Part shown: positions 1 through 8,286 of the stretch, one piece after another | How the letters are laid out: the number at the start of each line of letters is the position of its first letter | Numbering within the stretch: position 1 is the first letter of the stretch | Assembly (NCBI GenBank): GCA_918797485.1 | Contig: CAKKNE010000002.1 | Location: forward strand, 2,508,501-2,572,500 | Origin: Pelagomonas calceolata | Taxonomy: Eukaryota > Sar > Pelagophyceae > Pelagomonadales > Pelagomonadaceae | Length of the DNA: 64,000 nucleotides | Reading direction: 5' to 3' | Notes under the pieces: generated by a model | The model's input: only the letters and a program-made list of their open reading frames with translations | What the model was told of the DNA's origin: nothing | The model's database searches: none | Position numbers and translations under genes: made by a program

Positions 1-2220
1 TGCTACCACATCCACGTATCTGGAAGCTAAATGCGAAGAAGCGAGGTGCAGCGCCGTCCTCCCGAGCTCGTCGCGACTGTCGACAGAAGCGCCGCTTCGT
101 AGAGCGTTTTTCACGGCGTCTAACTCACCTTCATCAGCGGCCGTCCTTAGCTTCTCCGACTGCACGACGTCGCCGTGCTCCGCTAACGCGCGCCGCCGTC
201 GCTCCAGATCCTCGATGAAGAAGTCGTCATCATCAATACCTTCGACGGGGCACTCGTGGCAGTCGTCGATGCCTCCTCCCCCGAAAGATAAAGCCATGGC
301 CCGATCCTCAACTAATAGTTCCGCTTGGCAGTTCTCGACGAAGACCTTGTGACACGTATCCGCGAAGCGGTCCAGGGGTTTTAGAGGATCTAGCGACAAG
401 CGCGAACCATTCGGTAATAAGCAAGGTACCGCAGCCCCTTTGGCCACGCCCTGCCACGCTAACAACACGGTCCGTTGCAATTGCTTGGCCATGCTATGTA
501 AATATAAATATCGTTGGCGCCGCCACCGTACTGTAGCTTTTATTACTCGCCTCCATTCAGTAAAACATTTCACGGTATACCATAAAGGCCCCCTACCAAG
601 CAGTAACAAGCCGGCGCTGTACGCCGACAAATGCCTTCGGCGAGCCACGGCATCCGCATCACTTGCATCGAATTCATATGGTTCTGGTTCTTTATCTTCC
701 TTGCATACTCGTATAGTAGAAGGTACAGTCCTCTCATACTGCGGCGACGGTTGCAAGGTCAATCCGCGAGCGAGCTGAAAAGCATATAAAACCCGAGCGT
801 CGTGGACCTTGCGCACCCACGTTCCAATCCCGTTGGCACAGGCCCACTCGTTTACTTTATCTTTAACTCGCACTTTGGTCTTACGTAATCGCCTTTTCCG
901 AGGGGCCCAGCGCGCCCACGCTGCAAAGTAGACCGCGCCTCGTCTCATAGTACGACCTCTTTGACGACAGTGGGCGTTCCAGGTCCGCAGGATATTGACC
1001 ACTTGCGCTTCCAGCAACCGCGCGCGAGCCTTGACGACGGCATCCTCCAACCTTTTACGATTAAAAATAACCCAACGCCAGGCTCGATGGTACCTCCGCT
1101 TCATCGCTACTTTCCCGACCTTCTCCGCTTTCCTCGCCCTAACTCGTCGACCCGTGAATAATGTAACGTACGCGTCCCACTCCGGCAGCTGCGGCTTGCC
1201 AAATCTAGGCGGGTTGTTTTGCGCTCGCACGGCTTTTTTGAACTTCGCGAGACGCGCCCACATGTGGAAGGTCAAATGAACCATCTCGACGACCACGCGC
1301 CCGAATTGGCCCATCCTCCTCAAGCATCGCTGTAATACCGTAGAAACTTCGAGTTCCGCCCGCTTCTGGTCCGAGAGATACTTGCGCCAGCCCCGCCAGA
1401 TCACGCCGAAAATCTTCCGTTGAATACCGACCGTCACCGCCTTGATTGTTGGTGAGGGAGGCGGCGGCATTTCACTGGATTCAAAGAAGAGGTTCACGGC
1501 ACAGACCGTCAAATTCTCCTTGCCCAGCCGCTGCTTGAACATCGCCCACGTGACAATGGCCTGCTGCTTCTGGTCCTCCGTCTGCAATCTCCAAGCTCTC
1601 AAATGCCTTCTCATGTGGCAATGCGCGAAGAACTTGGCCCCTTGCGTCACCGCTCTCCACCCTAGTAAGTGGTGGAGCCTTTTCGCGTTTCGACGAGCCC
1701 ATCGCTTCGCAAACGCTCTTCGTCGCGGCCGCATTCTGATAAACGCCTGGATCTTGACGCATCGCATACTAAGCTTCCTTTGGTACTTGTACCTCCTCAG
1801 GAACGTTTCTACCGATTGAGACTCCTTGCGCGCTTCCGCCTCGTCGTCGATGGGGAAGAGGCCCGTGCCGCTGAGCTCCCGGTGCTGGCGGTCATTGAGA
1901 AATGGCTTCTCGACCAGTAGGCCGCGCTTCGTCCTCTTCTGCGTCTTCTTTTTTATGGGCGACGGTTCCCTTGGCTGTAATAATTCGTTCGTCCGCGCTT
2001 CGAGCGACGCTAGGAACTGGTCGATGTTCTGCAGGTCCTGGGTCGTCGGCGCGCCCTGCTTGCCGGAGAAGTTCGGGCGTAATTTCTTGGGCCTCATCTG
2101 CGCGAACTCGGTACCGGGCGGTATAATACCGGGAGGGGCATGCCTGGTCTTGTCGGCGTGCGTCCACAGGATAATCTCCTTCCGTTCGGGCACGCGGTCG
2201 CGGGTCACGCGGCGCGCCAT
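1..2220 (-). CDS. Sfi1-like W-repeat protein with C-terminal ankyrin repeats (partial, runs off left edge)
   Basis: Reading the minus strand from an ATG at 2220 gives 740 codons with no stop, open at the window edge. The N-terminal ~150 residues are polar and basic. The next ~400 residues are rich in Trp, Arg and Lys in helical repeats where a hydrophobic-x-x-W unit recurs about every 25-45 residues (for example VNILRTWNAHC, VYFAAWARWA, VKCFTEWRRVI, TVLLAWQGVAK, GVIWRGWRKYL). That spacing resembles Sfi1-type centrin-binding repeats of centrosome and basal-body proteins. A Gly-rich and acidic linker follows, and near the edge an ankyrin repeat begins (ELDAVKNALRSGA, then GRTALHLAS). The ankyrin assignment is firm; the Sfi1 comparison is inference from pattern. 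Role is probably cytoskeletal. The protein must be longer than 740 residues. Confidence 0.75.
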   Translation of the reverse strand, partial: MARRVTRDRVPERKEIILWTHADKTRHAPPGIIPPGTEFAQMRPKKLRPNFSGKQGAPTTQDLQNIDQFLASLEARTNELLQPREPSPIKKKTQKRTKRGLLVEKPFLNDRQHRELSGTGLFPIDDEAEARKESQSVETFLRRYKYQRKLSMRCVKIQAFIRMRPRRRAFAKRWARRNAKRLHHLLGWRAVTQGAKFFAHCHMRRHLRAWRLQTEDQKQQAIVTWAMFKQRLGKENLTVCAVNLFFESSEMPPPPSPTIKAVTVGIQRKIFGVIWRGWRKYLSDQKRAELEVSTVLQRCLRRMGQFGRVVVEMVHLTFHMWARLAKFKKAVRAQNNPPRFGKPQLPEWDAYVTLFTGRRVRARKAEKVGKVAMKRRYHRAWRWVIFNRKRLEDAVVKARARLLEAQVVNILRTWNAHCRQRGRTMRRGAVYFAAWARWAPRKRRLRKTKVRVKDKVNEWACANGIGTWVRKVHDARVLYAFQLARGLTLQPSPQYERTVPSTIRVCKEDKEPEPYEFDASDADAVARRRHLSAYSAGLLLLGRGPLWYTVKCFTEWRRVIKATVRWRRQRYLYLHSMAKQLQRTVLLAWQGVAKGAAVPCLLPNGSRLSLDPLKPLDRFADTCHKVFVENCQAELLVEDRAMALSFGGGGIDDCHECPVEGIDDDDFFIEDLERRRRALAEHGDVVQSEKLRTAADEGELDAVKNALRSGASVDSRDELGRTALHLASSHLASRYVDVVA

Positions 2221-2661
2221 GGTTGCTTGCTTGGTGCTGCCCACTTGCTGGGGCAGCCCTTAAGCACGCCTAGCGCTCGCAGCACGCGTGGTGACTGCTT
2301 CGGCCGCTGCCTCGCCCGTCCCGTTGCTGTTGGGGCGACGACAGCTTGCCGGAGACAGGCAGCGCGTCCCGCTCCACACCGGCGCTGAGTTTAGCTGGGG
2401 CAAGCCGGGCAGCTAAAAGCGCAATTCCCACGGGCTCTGCGAGTCGTCTTGGTCCTCGGTACCCGTAGCCCATGCCCGAACGAGGAAGATATAAATTGCA
2501 CGGGTTTTCGTGCTTTTGTGGTGGCCGATTTGGCTTGGCACGCTGCTTCCTGCAGCCGTTTCGACTGTGTCGAGTCGGCATTCATCATTACGTACCAAGT
2601 TCAGTAGCAATTTACAGCCGTTTCACCCCTAGCATCTCCCTACTCTCTGAGAGCAGTCTGC
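2221..2661. promoter_or_regulatory. Divergent intergenic region
   Basis: About 440 bp between two divergent starts. I see no coding signal, RNA gene or long repeat. It must hold both promoters. Confidence 0.4.
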
Positions 2662-3300
2662 ATGATGCTGACAGGACTCGTAAGACGACGGCTCGCAGTC
2701 GCCGCCGACGCATTACTCGGCAGTGAGGTATTCACAAAGCTGCCGGCAACTAAAACTGTGCTCTGCGTCGTCGCGACGTCGGGACCGCCCGCCGCGCTGG
2801 GTCTGGCCGTCACAGATCCTTATTTAGGCCACGCGCGGGCCTTGCCGCCGCTCGCATGGAAGGGCGAGGATGCAATCCGGCAGATCGCGGAGGTCGCCGC
2901 TGAACACGACGCCGGTGCGCTGGCATTCGCGCTACCGCTGGCCGAAACCGTGACGACTGACGCTGTGGGCGAGAGGGACGCGTTGATCCGGCTCGTCTCG
3001 CACTACGACTCCGGTGCGATGGAGTACTGGTCGGAGGCGAGAGGAGCGCCCTTTCGGGCACCTAAATCGCTGATCGCGGGCCGACACGGCCGCCAGGCGG
3101 CGCACAGCGGCCCCGCGCTGCCGCCGCTGCGATGTCTCATCGACGAGCGATTGGATTCAAAGGCGGTGGAAGCGGCGAAGGCGGAGGAGCCGGAGGTCTG
3201 GGCGGACACTGCTGGAGAGGGCCCGTCGAACGACGCCGCCGCCCACCTGTCGAGCTTCCTCTACGCGTATTCGGGGGGCTGGCGGAATACGTTCGGATAA
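2662..3300 (+). CDS. Hypothetical protein, possible YqgF/RuvX-like RNase H fold
   Basis: A 212-residue ORF starting at one of two adjacent ATGs. Residues ~30-95 have the layout of the YqgF/RuvX family: a first strand, a second strand reading LGLAVTDP, then A..L PPL, a helix (AIRQIAEVAAEHDAG) and a strand ending ALAFALPLAE, where the family has a GLP or GLPL turn. The acidic residue expected on the first strand is not evident (TSG instead of DxG), so catalytic activity is doubtful. The N-terminus is Arg-rich and could be a mitochondrial presequence. The C-terminal third is low complexity and ends in an aromatic tail (SSFLYAYSGGW). Known family members resolve Holliday junctions or process rRNA; the assignment here is inference. 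Confidence 0.5.
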   Translation: MMLTGLVRRRLAVAADALLGSEVFTKLPATKTVLCVVATSGPPAALGLAVTDPYLGHARALPPLAWKGEDAIRQIAEVAAEHDAGALAFALPLAETVTTDAVGERDALIRLVSHYDSGAMEYWSEARGAPFRAPKSLIAGRHGRQAAHSGPALPPLRCLIDERLDSKAVEAAKAEEPEVWADTAGEGPSNDAAAHLSSFLYAYSGGWRNTFG

Positions 3301-3323
3301 TTGTTGACTTGTTTACAAACACA

Positions 3324-4448
3324 CTATTCTTCCTTGTTGGAGTCCTCGTCCGGCGGCTTGGCGAGGATCGTGATGTTGAACGGCCCCGTGCCCACGGTCG
3401 CGGAGATGACCTGGCGCACGGTCGCGTCGTAGTCGTCGGTGAACTTTTTGGTGAGCTGCCCCGTGCCCGGCACGAGCGACGCCTCCTTGCCGAGGGCCGC
3501 TAATACCACACTAGCGAATATGGCAGTAGCAAAGGCGCCTCTGACATACGGATCGGCGCCGGCGTAACCAGCTAATGTCAGGGGCACGCCGATGGCCGAC
3601 GCCAGGTCCAGCACAATAGCATGCCTCGCGCTGAAGCGTTGGAGTCGCGGTGCGGCGGCATTGGAGCAGATGTTCGACAGTAAAATGAAGACTAGTAAAC
3701 CACCAAATGGAAAGCCGTGATAAGCTACTGATAATTGTTCCAAGGGAGCCAACACACCTTGTTGGATGTTCTCTTGCGTCGGTGGGGGTAGGATGTCCAG
3801 TAAAGGCAAAAGGTAGGCCGAAGCTGATAACGCTCGCGTCGCCGCGTCGGTCTTATTGGCGGCAGCCTCAAATTCACCTAACCTTTCGGCCCTAGTAGCG
3901 TTCTCCTCCTTGAGCTTGTTCTCCTCGCGATCCAGCGACTGCTGCTCTTTTCTATCCGCGCGCCACTGCTCTTCTAGTCTAGCTCGTAAATCAGCCAGAG
4001 GCACAAATTCTTCAGGTTGCAGCACGCCGTCCTTGTTCACGTCGAGCGCGTTTACAAGTTGCTCGACGTACTTCTTCTCAGATGCTAGTAAGCGCTCGAC
4101 CTTCGACGCGTCCCGTTTGTTCTCGTTGTCCGTGACGAAGACCTGTTCTAGCGTCGCTTTGAGCTCGTCGACCGTGACGACGCCGTCTCCATTCACATCG
4201 GCCTTGGCGAAGGCCTGCTCCATGGCCTTCTGCATCTTCGCTTCCTGTTCGCTGCGCATCGCCTGTTCCAGGGCCTTGGCCTCGTCGCGCAAAGCCGCGG
4301 CCTGGGCGAGGAGGGCCTCGGGGTCGTCGGCGGCGCGCAGCGGCGTCAGCAGCTTGCGCGGCGACGTCGTTTGCGGGCGCACGCCAGCGAAGCGCGGCGC
4401 CGGGACCACGAAGGCCGTGGCACATGCTGTGAGCAATACAAGCTTCAT
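3324..4448 (-). CDS. Plastid-targeted EF-hand / Tic20-like fusion protein
   Basis: 374 residues, one exon. Residues 1-~18 form a signal peptide ending before FVVPAPRF, followed by a basic Ser/Thr stretch: the bipartite leader of stramenopile plastid proteins. Residues 40-75 are coiled-coil. Two canonical EF-hand loops follow, residues 84-95 (DVNGDGVVTVDE) and 136-147 (DVNKDGVLQPEE), both with the Asp, Gly and Glu positions filled. Residues 155-205 form a second charged helix. From ~208 the protein is a hydrophobic domain opening ASAYLLPLLDILP, with three to four membrane segments and an RFSARHAIVLDL block, matching the Tic20 import-channel family in order and wording. Tic20 conducts preproteins across the inner envelope; EF-hands suggest calcium control. 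It is tail-to-tail with nothing: its 3' end lies 24 bp from the YqgF-like stop. Confidence 0.8.
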   Translation of the reverse strand: MKLVLLTACATAFVVPAPRFAGVRPQTTSPRKLLTPLRAADDPEALLAQAAALRDEAKALEQAMRSEQEAKMQKAMEQAFAKADVNGDGVVTVDELKATLEQVFVTDNENKRDASKVERLLASEKKYVEQLVNALDVNKDGVLQPEEFVPLADLRARLEEQWRADRKEQQSLDREENKLKEENATRAERLGEFEAAANKTDAATRALSASAYLLPLLDILPPPTQENIQQGVLAPLEQLSVAYHGFPFGGLLVFILLSNICSNAAAPRLQRFSARHAIVLDLASAIGVPLTLAGYAGADPYVRGAFATAIFASVVLAALGKEASLVPGTGQLTKKFTDDYDATVRQVISATVGTGPFNITILAKPPDEDSNKEE

Positions 4449-4672
4449 GCTGTGTTATCTCGTCGCGTGGTGCGTAGTTGTTGGTCCTGCTGCAGGGACA
4501 GGTGGCAGGCGTACTGATGCGACGTATCACGCAGCGGTGTTGAATACTGTTGCGTGGTTTCCTGATTTCTGAGCCCTTATCTTGAGGCTGACTCCCCAAA
4601 CTTGATCCTTGTCCCCCGGGTTTTTGGTCGAATAACTGGAAGGACTCCTCTTACCCAAGCCCCTCGAGTAAT
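4449..4672. other. Intergenic region between tandem minus-strand genes
   Basis: About 220 bp between the eIF3L stop and the Tic20-fusion start. It must carry the fusion gene's promoter; I see no distinct motif. Confidence 0.3.
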
Positions 4673-6214
4673 CTAGTCCCGGTCCTCGCTCTTCGACGCG
4701 GCGGCGCGCGGGTCCGCCGGCGGCTTCGGCTTCAGCGTTAATGCCTTCGCGACGAACGTGTCGTACTTGAGCATCTCGTGCGTGAAGAACGTGTCGTGCG
4801 ACGCGTTCTTCGGCGGCTCGTCGACGCGTATCAAGTCGCCGTCCACATAAAAGTGCAAATCGGGGGCCGTTTGAGGGGTGGACAGCTCTGCACCGACTTT
4901 ACGATAATCAGCTTGGCGCATCTTGGCCTTGGCTCCCACTAGTCTTGCACGGAACGCGGCAACATCTTCGTCGTGGAATCCTGCCAGTTTCTCAATACCA
5001 ATTGAGGAGTACAATTTCAAGTACGACCGCAACTCCGCCACCCTAGCGTGAAACGCGACTTCGCCATTAAATAATCTGAGTTGTTGATGGAAGGCGTCCT
5101 TGGAAGCGTTCAAAGGTTGATTATAATCGGGTATCGACGGCACGATGTGCTTGGGGGAGGCATACGCGAGCATGGCCTCGAAAGTAGGTTGATCATTTCT
5201 CTCGAGCATCCGATACTTGTCCCCGTACTTGTCCCTTATACCATACATGACGCCGTCGTCGACCACATGACCCGGCGCCAGCGCCAGACAACACGCGTAG
5301 AGAGCGAGCATGCGATCGTAGGACTTCTGGACCTGGTTCTCATCAGGAAACGCCTTGAAGCCGCCGTGTTTGGCCGCTCTCGCGAGCTGCGCTAGGACCG
5401 GATCAAACGTTCTGAGAGCGTCCCTATATCTCCGGAGCATCATGAGGGCGTAGCCCAGGTGGTACAACATATTTAGCCGACACCCGAAGATCCTCGAGAC
5501 TTCACTGGCTTCGTCGAAGACGTCGATGCCGTCCAACGCTTGGACACTCGCTTCGTAGTCTCCCAGTAAACACTCCGCTCTCGACAAGCAGACAGAAGCA
5601 AACGTCGCGTAGTAGAAGTGTAAGGGAGATCTAGCCTGTGCTTTAGCCGCCATGCCCCCCGTAGGAGCACAGCCCCTTAACCTAGCGAGATATCTGAGCA
5701 CGGTCGGCGCGGCCCAGGCGTCGCCCGCGGCCTCGAGCTTCATGCGTTCCTCCGAATTCCGTCCCGCGTTCTGGCAGCGGAACTGGCAAAACGACTGGAA
5801 CTGGTACACAAATTCGTGCAAGACGTCAAACACCCACTGCGCCGTCAGTTCGAGCGACGCGTCCTCGCTCGCTAAGACAAACTCGAATAATTCGCAGTAG
5901 TTGTTCCACGCGTTTAATTTGTCGTCCAAGCTCGTCTTGAGCTTCGCGAACATGTGTCTATACACGAGCTCCTTGTACACACATAGGAAGTAGGCGTCGG
6001 GCTGGCCGTCATTCCCGATACATTGAGAAGAAACGGCGGGCGCCGAGGGCCAGGGCGCCTTGTCGCAGTACTTGTCGCTCAGGTCCTTGAATTCGAGGTT
6101 GTAGAGCCGCTTGAGGTCCTCCGCGATGTGCGAGCGTCTCGACGCGTCGTGCAAATCAAACACAAAGTCCTTGATCTGCTGGTTCACGAGGTAGTCCTCG
6201 GGCGTGGCCTCCAT
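4673..6214 (-). CDS. EIF3L: Eukaryotic translation initiation factor 3 subunit L
   Basis: 513 residues from the ATG at 6214, whose product starts MEATPEDYLVNQQIKDFVFD; the frame is open 42 codons further upstream but that part is low quality and unlike the family. Diagnostic blocks are VYKELVYRHMFAKL, WNNYCELFEFVL, the hallmark YQFQSFCQFR, and a PCI-type region with LNMLYHLGYALMMLRRYRDAL, followed by a block ending KLAGFHDEDVAAFRARL. Human eIF3L is 564 residues, so this is close to full length. It is a core-associated subunit of eIF3, which bridges mRNA and the 40S ribosome in the cytosol. No odd features apart from a C-terminal Ala/Lys-rich tail. Confidence 0.95.
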   Translation of the reverse strand: MEATPEDYLVNQQIKDFVFDLHDASRRSHIAEDLKRLYNLEFKDLSDKYCDKAPWPSAPAVSSQCIGNDGQPDAYFLCVYKELVYRHMFAKLKTSLDDKLNAWNNYCELFEFVLASEDASLELTAQWVFDVLHEFVYQFQSFCQFRCQNAGRNSEERMKLEAAGDAWAAPTVLRYLARLRGCAPTGGMAAKAQARSPLHFYYATFASVCLSRAECLLGDYEASVQALDGIDVFDEASEVSRIFGCRLNMLYHLGYALMMLRRYRDALRTFDPVLAQLARAAKHGGFKAFPDENQVQKSYDRMLALYACCLALAPGHVVDDGVMYGIRDKYGDKYRMLERNDQPTFEAMLAYASPKHIVPSIPDYNQPLNASKDAFHQQLRLFNGEVAFHARVAELRSYLKLYSSIGIEKLAGFHDEDVAAFRARLVGAKAKMRQADYRKVGAELSTPQTAPDLHFYVDGDLIRVDEPPKNASHDTFFTHEMLKYDTFVAKALTLKPKPPADPRAAASKSEDRD

Positions 6215-6709
6215 TTTGCTGGTGTTAGCTGGGTAGCTCAGCGATGCGAGTGTTGCGTCGGCGACGGCGGATTTGCAGCACCGGTCAACCGCGCAGCACT
6301 TGTAAGTGTCCTGTGCAGTGGCGAGCTCGCAATGGAGCACTATGGGCGCGCAGCGAGGACAAAGCCAAAATCGCCGTAGGCTTTATCTACTGTGCAAGGC
6401 ACTAGAAAAAATTTTTCGGCATCCAAGACTCGTCTACGTTCGCTCATCTACGTGTTCAGACCCTTACCGAGACGACTAGTGGCGCTAGCACGCACCTGAC
6501 TTTGAGCAGAGATCTGTGCAGCCACAGGTGCGCGCCCACGCCCGCCGCACGAAGCGGGCTGCCCTAAAACCAGACAACGCGTATCTCTGTCGTAGCTTGG
6601 AACTGCTGCGGTACTGCCTGCGGAGCACGACACGCTGACGAGGACAACACTGCTTGGTCTGCCTGTGGAGCTACATTCGGTTGCGACATCGATCGAACCG
6701 CACCGCAAC
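6215..6709. promoter_or_regulatory. Divergent promoter region of EIF3L and a two-TM protein
   Basis: About 495 bp without coding signal. It contains an A/T tract near 6408-6418 and a compressed version of the window's dyad motif at ~6475-6489. Confidence 0.4.
6475..6489. promoter_or_regulatory. Dyad promoter motif, compressed form
   Basis: Reads ACTAGTGGCGCTAGC, which is the two half-sites of the recurring motif (CTAGTG and GCTAGCG) with almost no spacer. Weakest of the set; it lies ~220 bp from the start at 6710 and ~260 bp from the EIF3L start. Confidence 0.25.
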
Positions 6710-7405
6710 ATGGTCCAGAACTACTTCGCCACGCACCTCGCGCCGGTCTGGCAGGCTTTGAGGGATGAGACGCAGACCGCTTTATTAGCTGGTTTAGCCG
6801 GAGGCATCGCAATATTGGTCATCCTCACCTTGTTCCCCGGCGACCCCTTCGACTACGGCGCCGGCGACGACGGGAACGCCGAGGGACTCAAAAAATACCG
6901 CGCCGCCTACGAAAGAGCGCGGCAACGGGGAGAGAAGCCGCCGCCGATGCCGACACCTACCGAGTTGAAAAAGCCGGAAGCGAAGAAAGAGAAGGATCCG
7001 CCGCTCGTCATCGACGAGGAGCGCCTCGCCGAGAAGGCGCGGCAGGCCGAAAAACTTTTTGGCATCAAGGCCGAGCAGTATAAACAAGCGGTCGTCGAGG
7101 CGACGGCCGAGGCGAACGCCGGCGTCCATGTTGATGATAGGGATATGGATCTGGGCGGCGGCGGCTCGATGCTTTCCTTGGTACCGTTTCTGTTGTGCGC
7201 CGGCGTTTTAATATCGTACGTGCGCTCGGCGAGTTCACCGGCGGGACCGCCGCCGTCCTTCGCCGCGTTCCTGGCGCGGGCCTTCCCGCGCGAGGCGCGC
7301 GTCTTCGGCTGGGTCGCCGAGTCTGTCCCGGCGCCGCGGCTCGCGCCGACGCTGGTCCCGTCCGTCTCTCCTGATATCGCGTCGGCGGCCGGCGGGGAGT
7401 TGTAG
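6710..7405 (+). CDS. Two-transmembrane hypothetical protein
   Basis: 231 residues from ATG 6710 (MVQNYFATHLAPVW). A hydrophobic segment at ~residues 23-44 (LLAGLAGGIAILVILTLF) is followed by a long charged helix-forming region rich in Lys, Glu and Pro (~50-135), a Gly-rich turn and a second hydrophobic segment (SMLSLVPFLLCAGVLISYV, ~153-171). The layout fits a membrane protein with a large charged loop. I do not recognise the family. It might be an ER or mitochondrial inner-membrane assembly factor, but no motif supports a choice. Confidence 0.6.
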   Translation: MVQNYFATHLAPVWQALRDETQTALLAGLAGGIAILVILTLFPGDPFDYGAGDDGNAEGLKKYRAAYERARQRGEKPPPMPTPTELKKPEAKKEKDPPLVIDEERLAEKARQAEKLFGIKAEQYKQAVVEATAEANAGVHVDDRDMDLGGGGSMLSLVPFLLCAGVLISYVRSASSPAGPPPSFAAFLARAFPREARVFGWVAESVPAPRLAPTLVPSVSPDIASAAGGEL

Positions 7406-7722
7406 TAGTTGCGTTTCATCATACTGTCTGCTAGGACTCGCCTTAGCGGAGGCGATTTTTTGAACCCGAACCCGGCCTGGCCAGAGCTGCAGCGCGCGCG
7501 GCCCGCACGCGCTGTTGGTGGCTCTACCGCTGCCCGTGCGTGGTGGCGGCCGGCTCTCACGCACTCCCGTCGATTGCTCGCGACGCGTGGTGGCCGGTGC
7601 CCGGCGCCAGCACCACTTGGGCAGCCTACAGTACTGATAGCAGCACTGGAGCAGCACTGGACTGCTGAGCCGCCTTGCCGCGAGCCGCGCCGCCTCGATA
7701 ATACCCGCACCACCCCGTAAGC
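7406..7722. promoter_or_regulatory. Intergenic region upstream of EF-hand gene
   Basis: About 317 bp; GC-rich, no repeat or coding signal seen. Confidence 0.3.
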
Positions 7723-8235
7723 ATGGGCCTGGCAGACGTGATTGATGACGATCCGGCCAAGCTGCAGGCATTGCTCGAAAAGTTTGTGTACATCGATAAG
7801 GACGGAGATGGAGCCATCTCGTTAGAAGAGTTGCAGGAGGTGTACCAGATGTTCGACCCGAATTACGACGCCGACGCGGTGGCGACGGAGTTCGTCCAGA
7901 TGGATTCCGACGACGACGGCTCGATCACGATCGCCGAGTTTCTGAAGGCGCAGGGCATCGACACTTCGAACGTCGCAGAAGCGGACTTGGAAAGGGCGCG
8001 CTCTGAGGAGGTCAAGGCGGAGGAGGAGGCGCTGCGCCAGGGCGTCGCGGCCGTGGAGATCGTGCCCGACGGGTCGGAAGCCCAGGCCTGCGTGGCCGCC
8101 GTCGAGGGTAGCTACGCGACCGTCGAGGCTGCCGGCGCCGTCGCCGTCGCCGCGGAGTGCGTCGTCGCGGACGGTGACTTCGCTTCTGGTGATGCCGTCG
8201 CGGCCGTGGCCGTCGCCGCGGAGCCGGTAGGCTAG
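7723..8235 (+). CDS. Two EF-hand calcium-binding protein
   Basis: 170 residues. Two canonical calcium loops occur at residues 25-36 (DKDGDGAISLEE) and 61-72 (DSDDDGSITIAE), separated as in a calmodulin-like EF-hand pair. Residues ~88-110 are a charged helix. The last ~60 residues are an Ala/Val-rich low-complexity tail with repeated AVAVAAE-type words, unlike calmodulin. No signal peptide or membrane segment, so probably cytosolic. Its stop lies 51 bp from the stop of the convergent CCCH gene. The calcium-binding call is firm; the target is unknown. Confidence 0.85.
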   Translation: MGLADVIDDDPAKLQALLEKFVYIDKDGDGAISLEELQEVYQMFDPNYDADAVATEFVQMDSDDDGSITIAEFLKAQGIDTSNVAEADLERARSEEVKAEEEALRQGVAAVEIVPDGSEAQACVAAVEGSYATVEAAGAVAVAAECVVADGDFASGDAVAAVAVAAEPVG

Positions 8236-8286
8236 ACGTGCGATAAAAAGTACAGATTAGGACAGGGCTCCACACTAACTAGTCGG

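Noticed and set aside
6215-6340. N-terminal extension of eIF3L from the upstream open frame
   Set aside because: The extension is Cys-rich and unlike the family; the ATG at 6214 gives the expected N-terminus.
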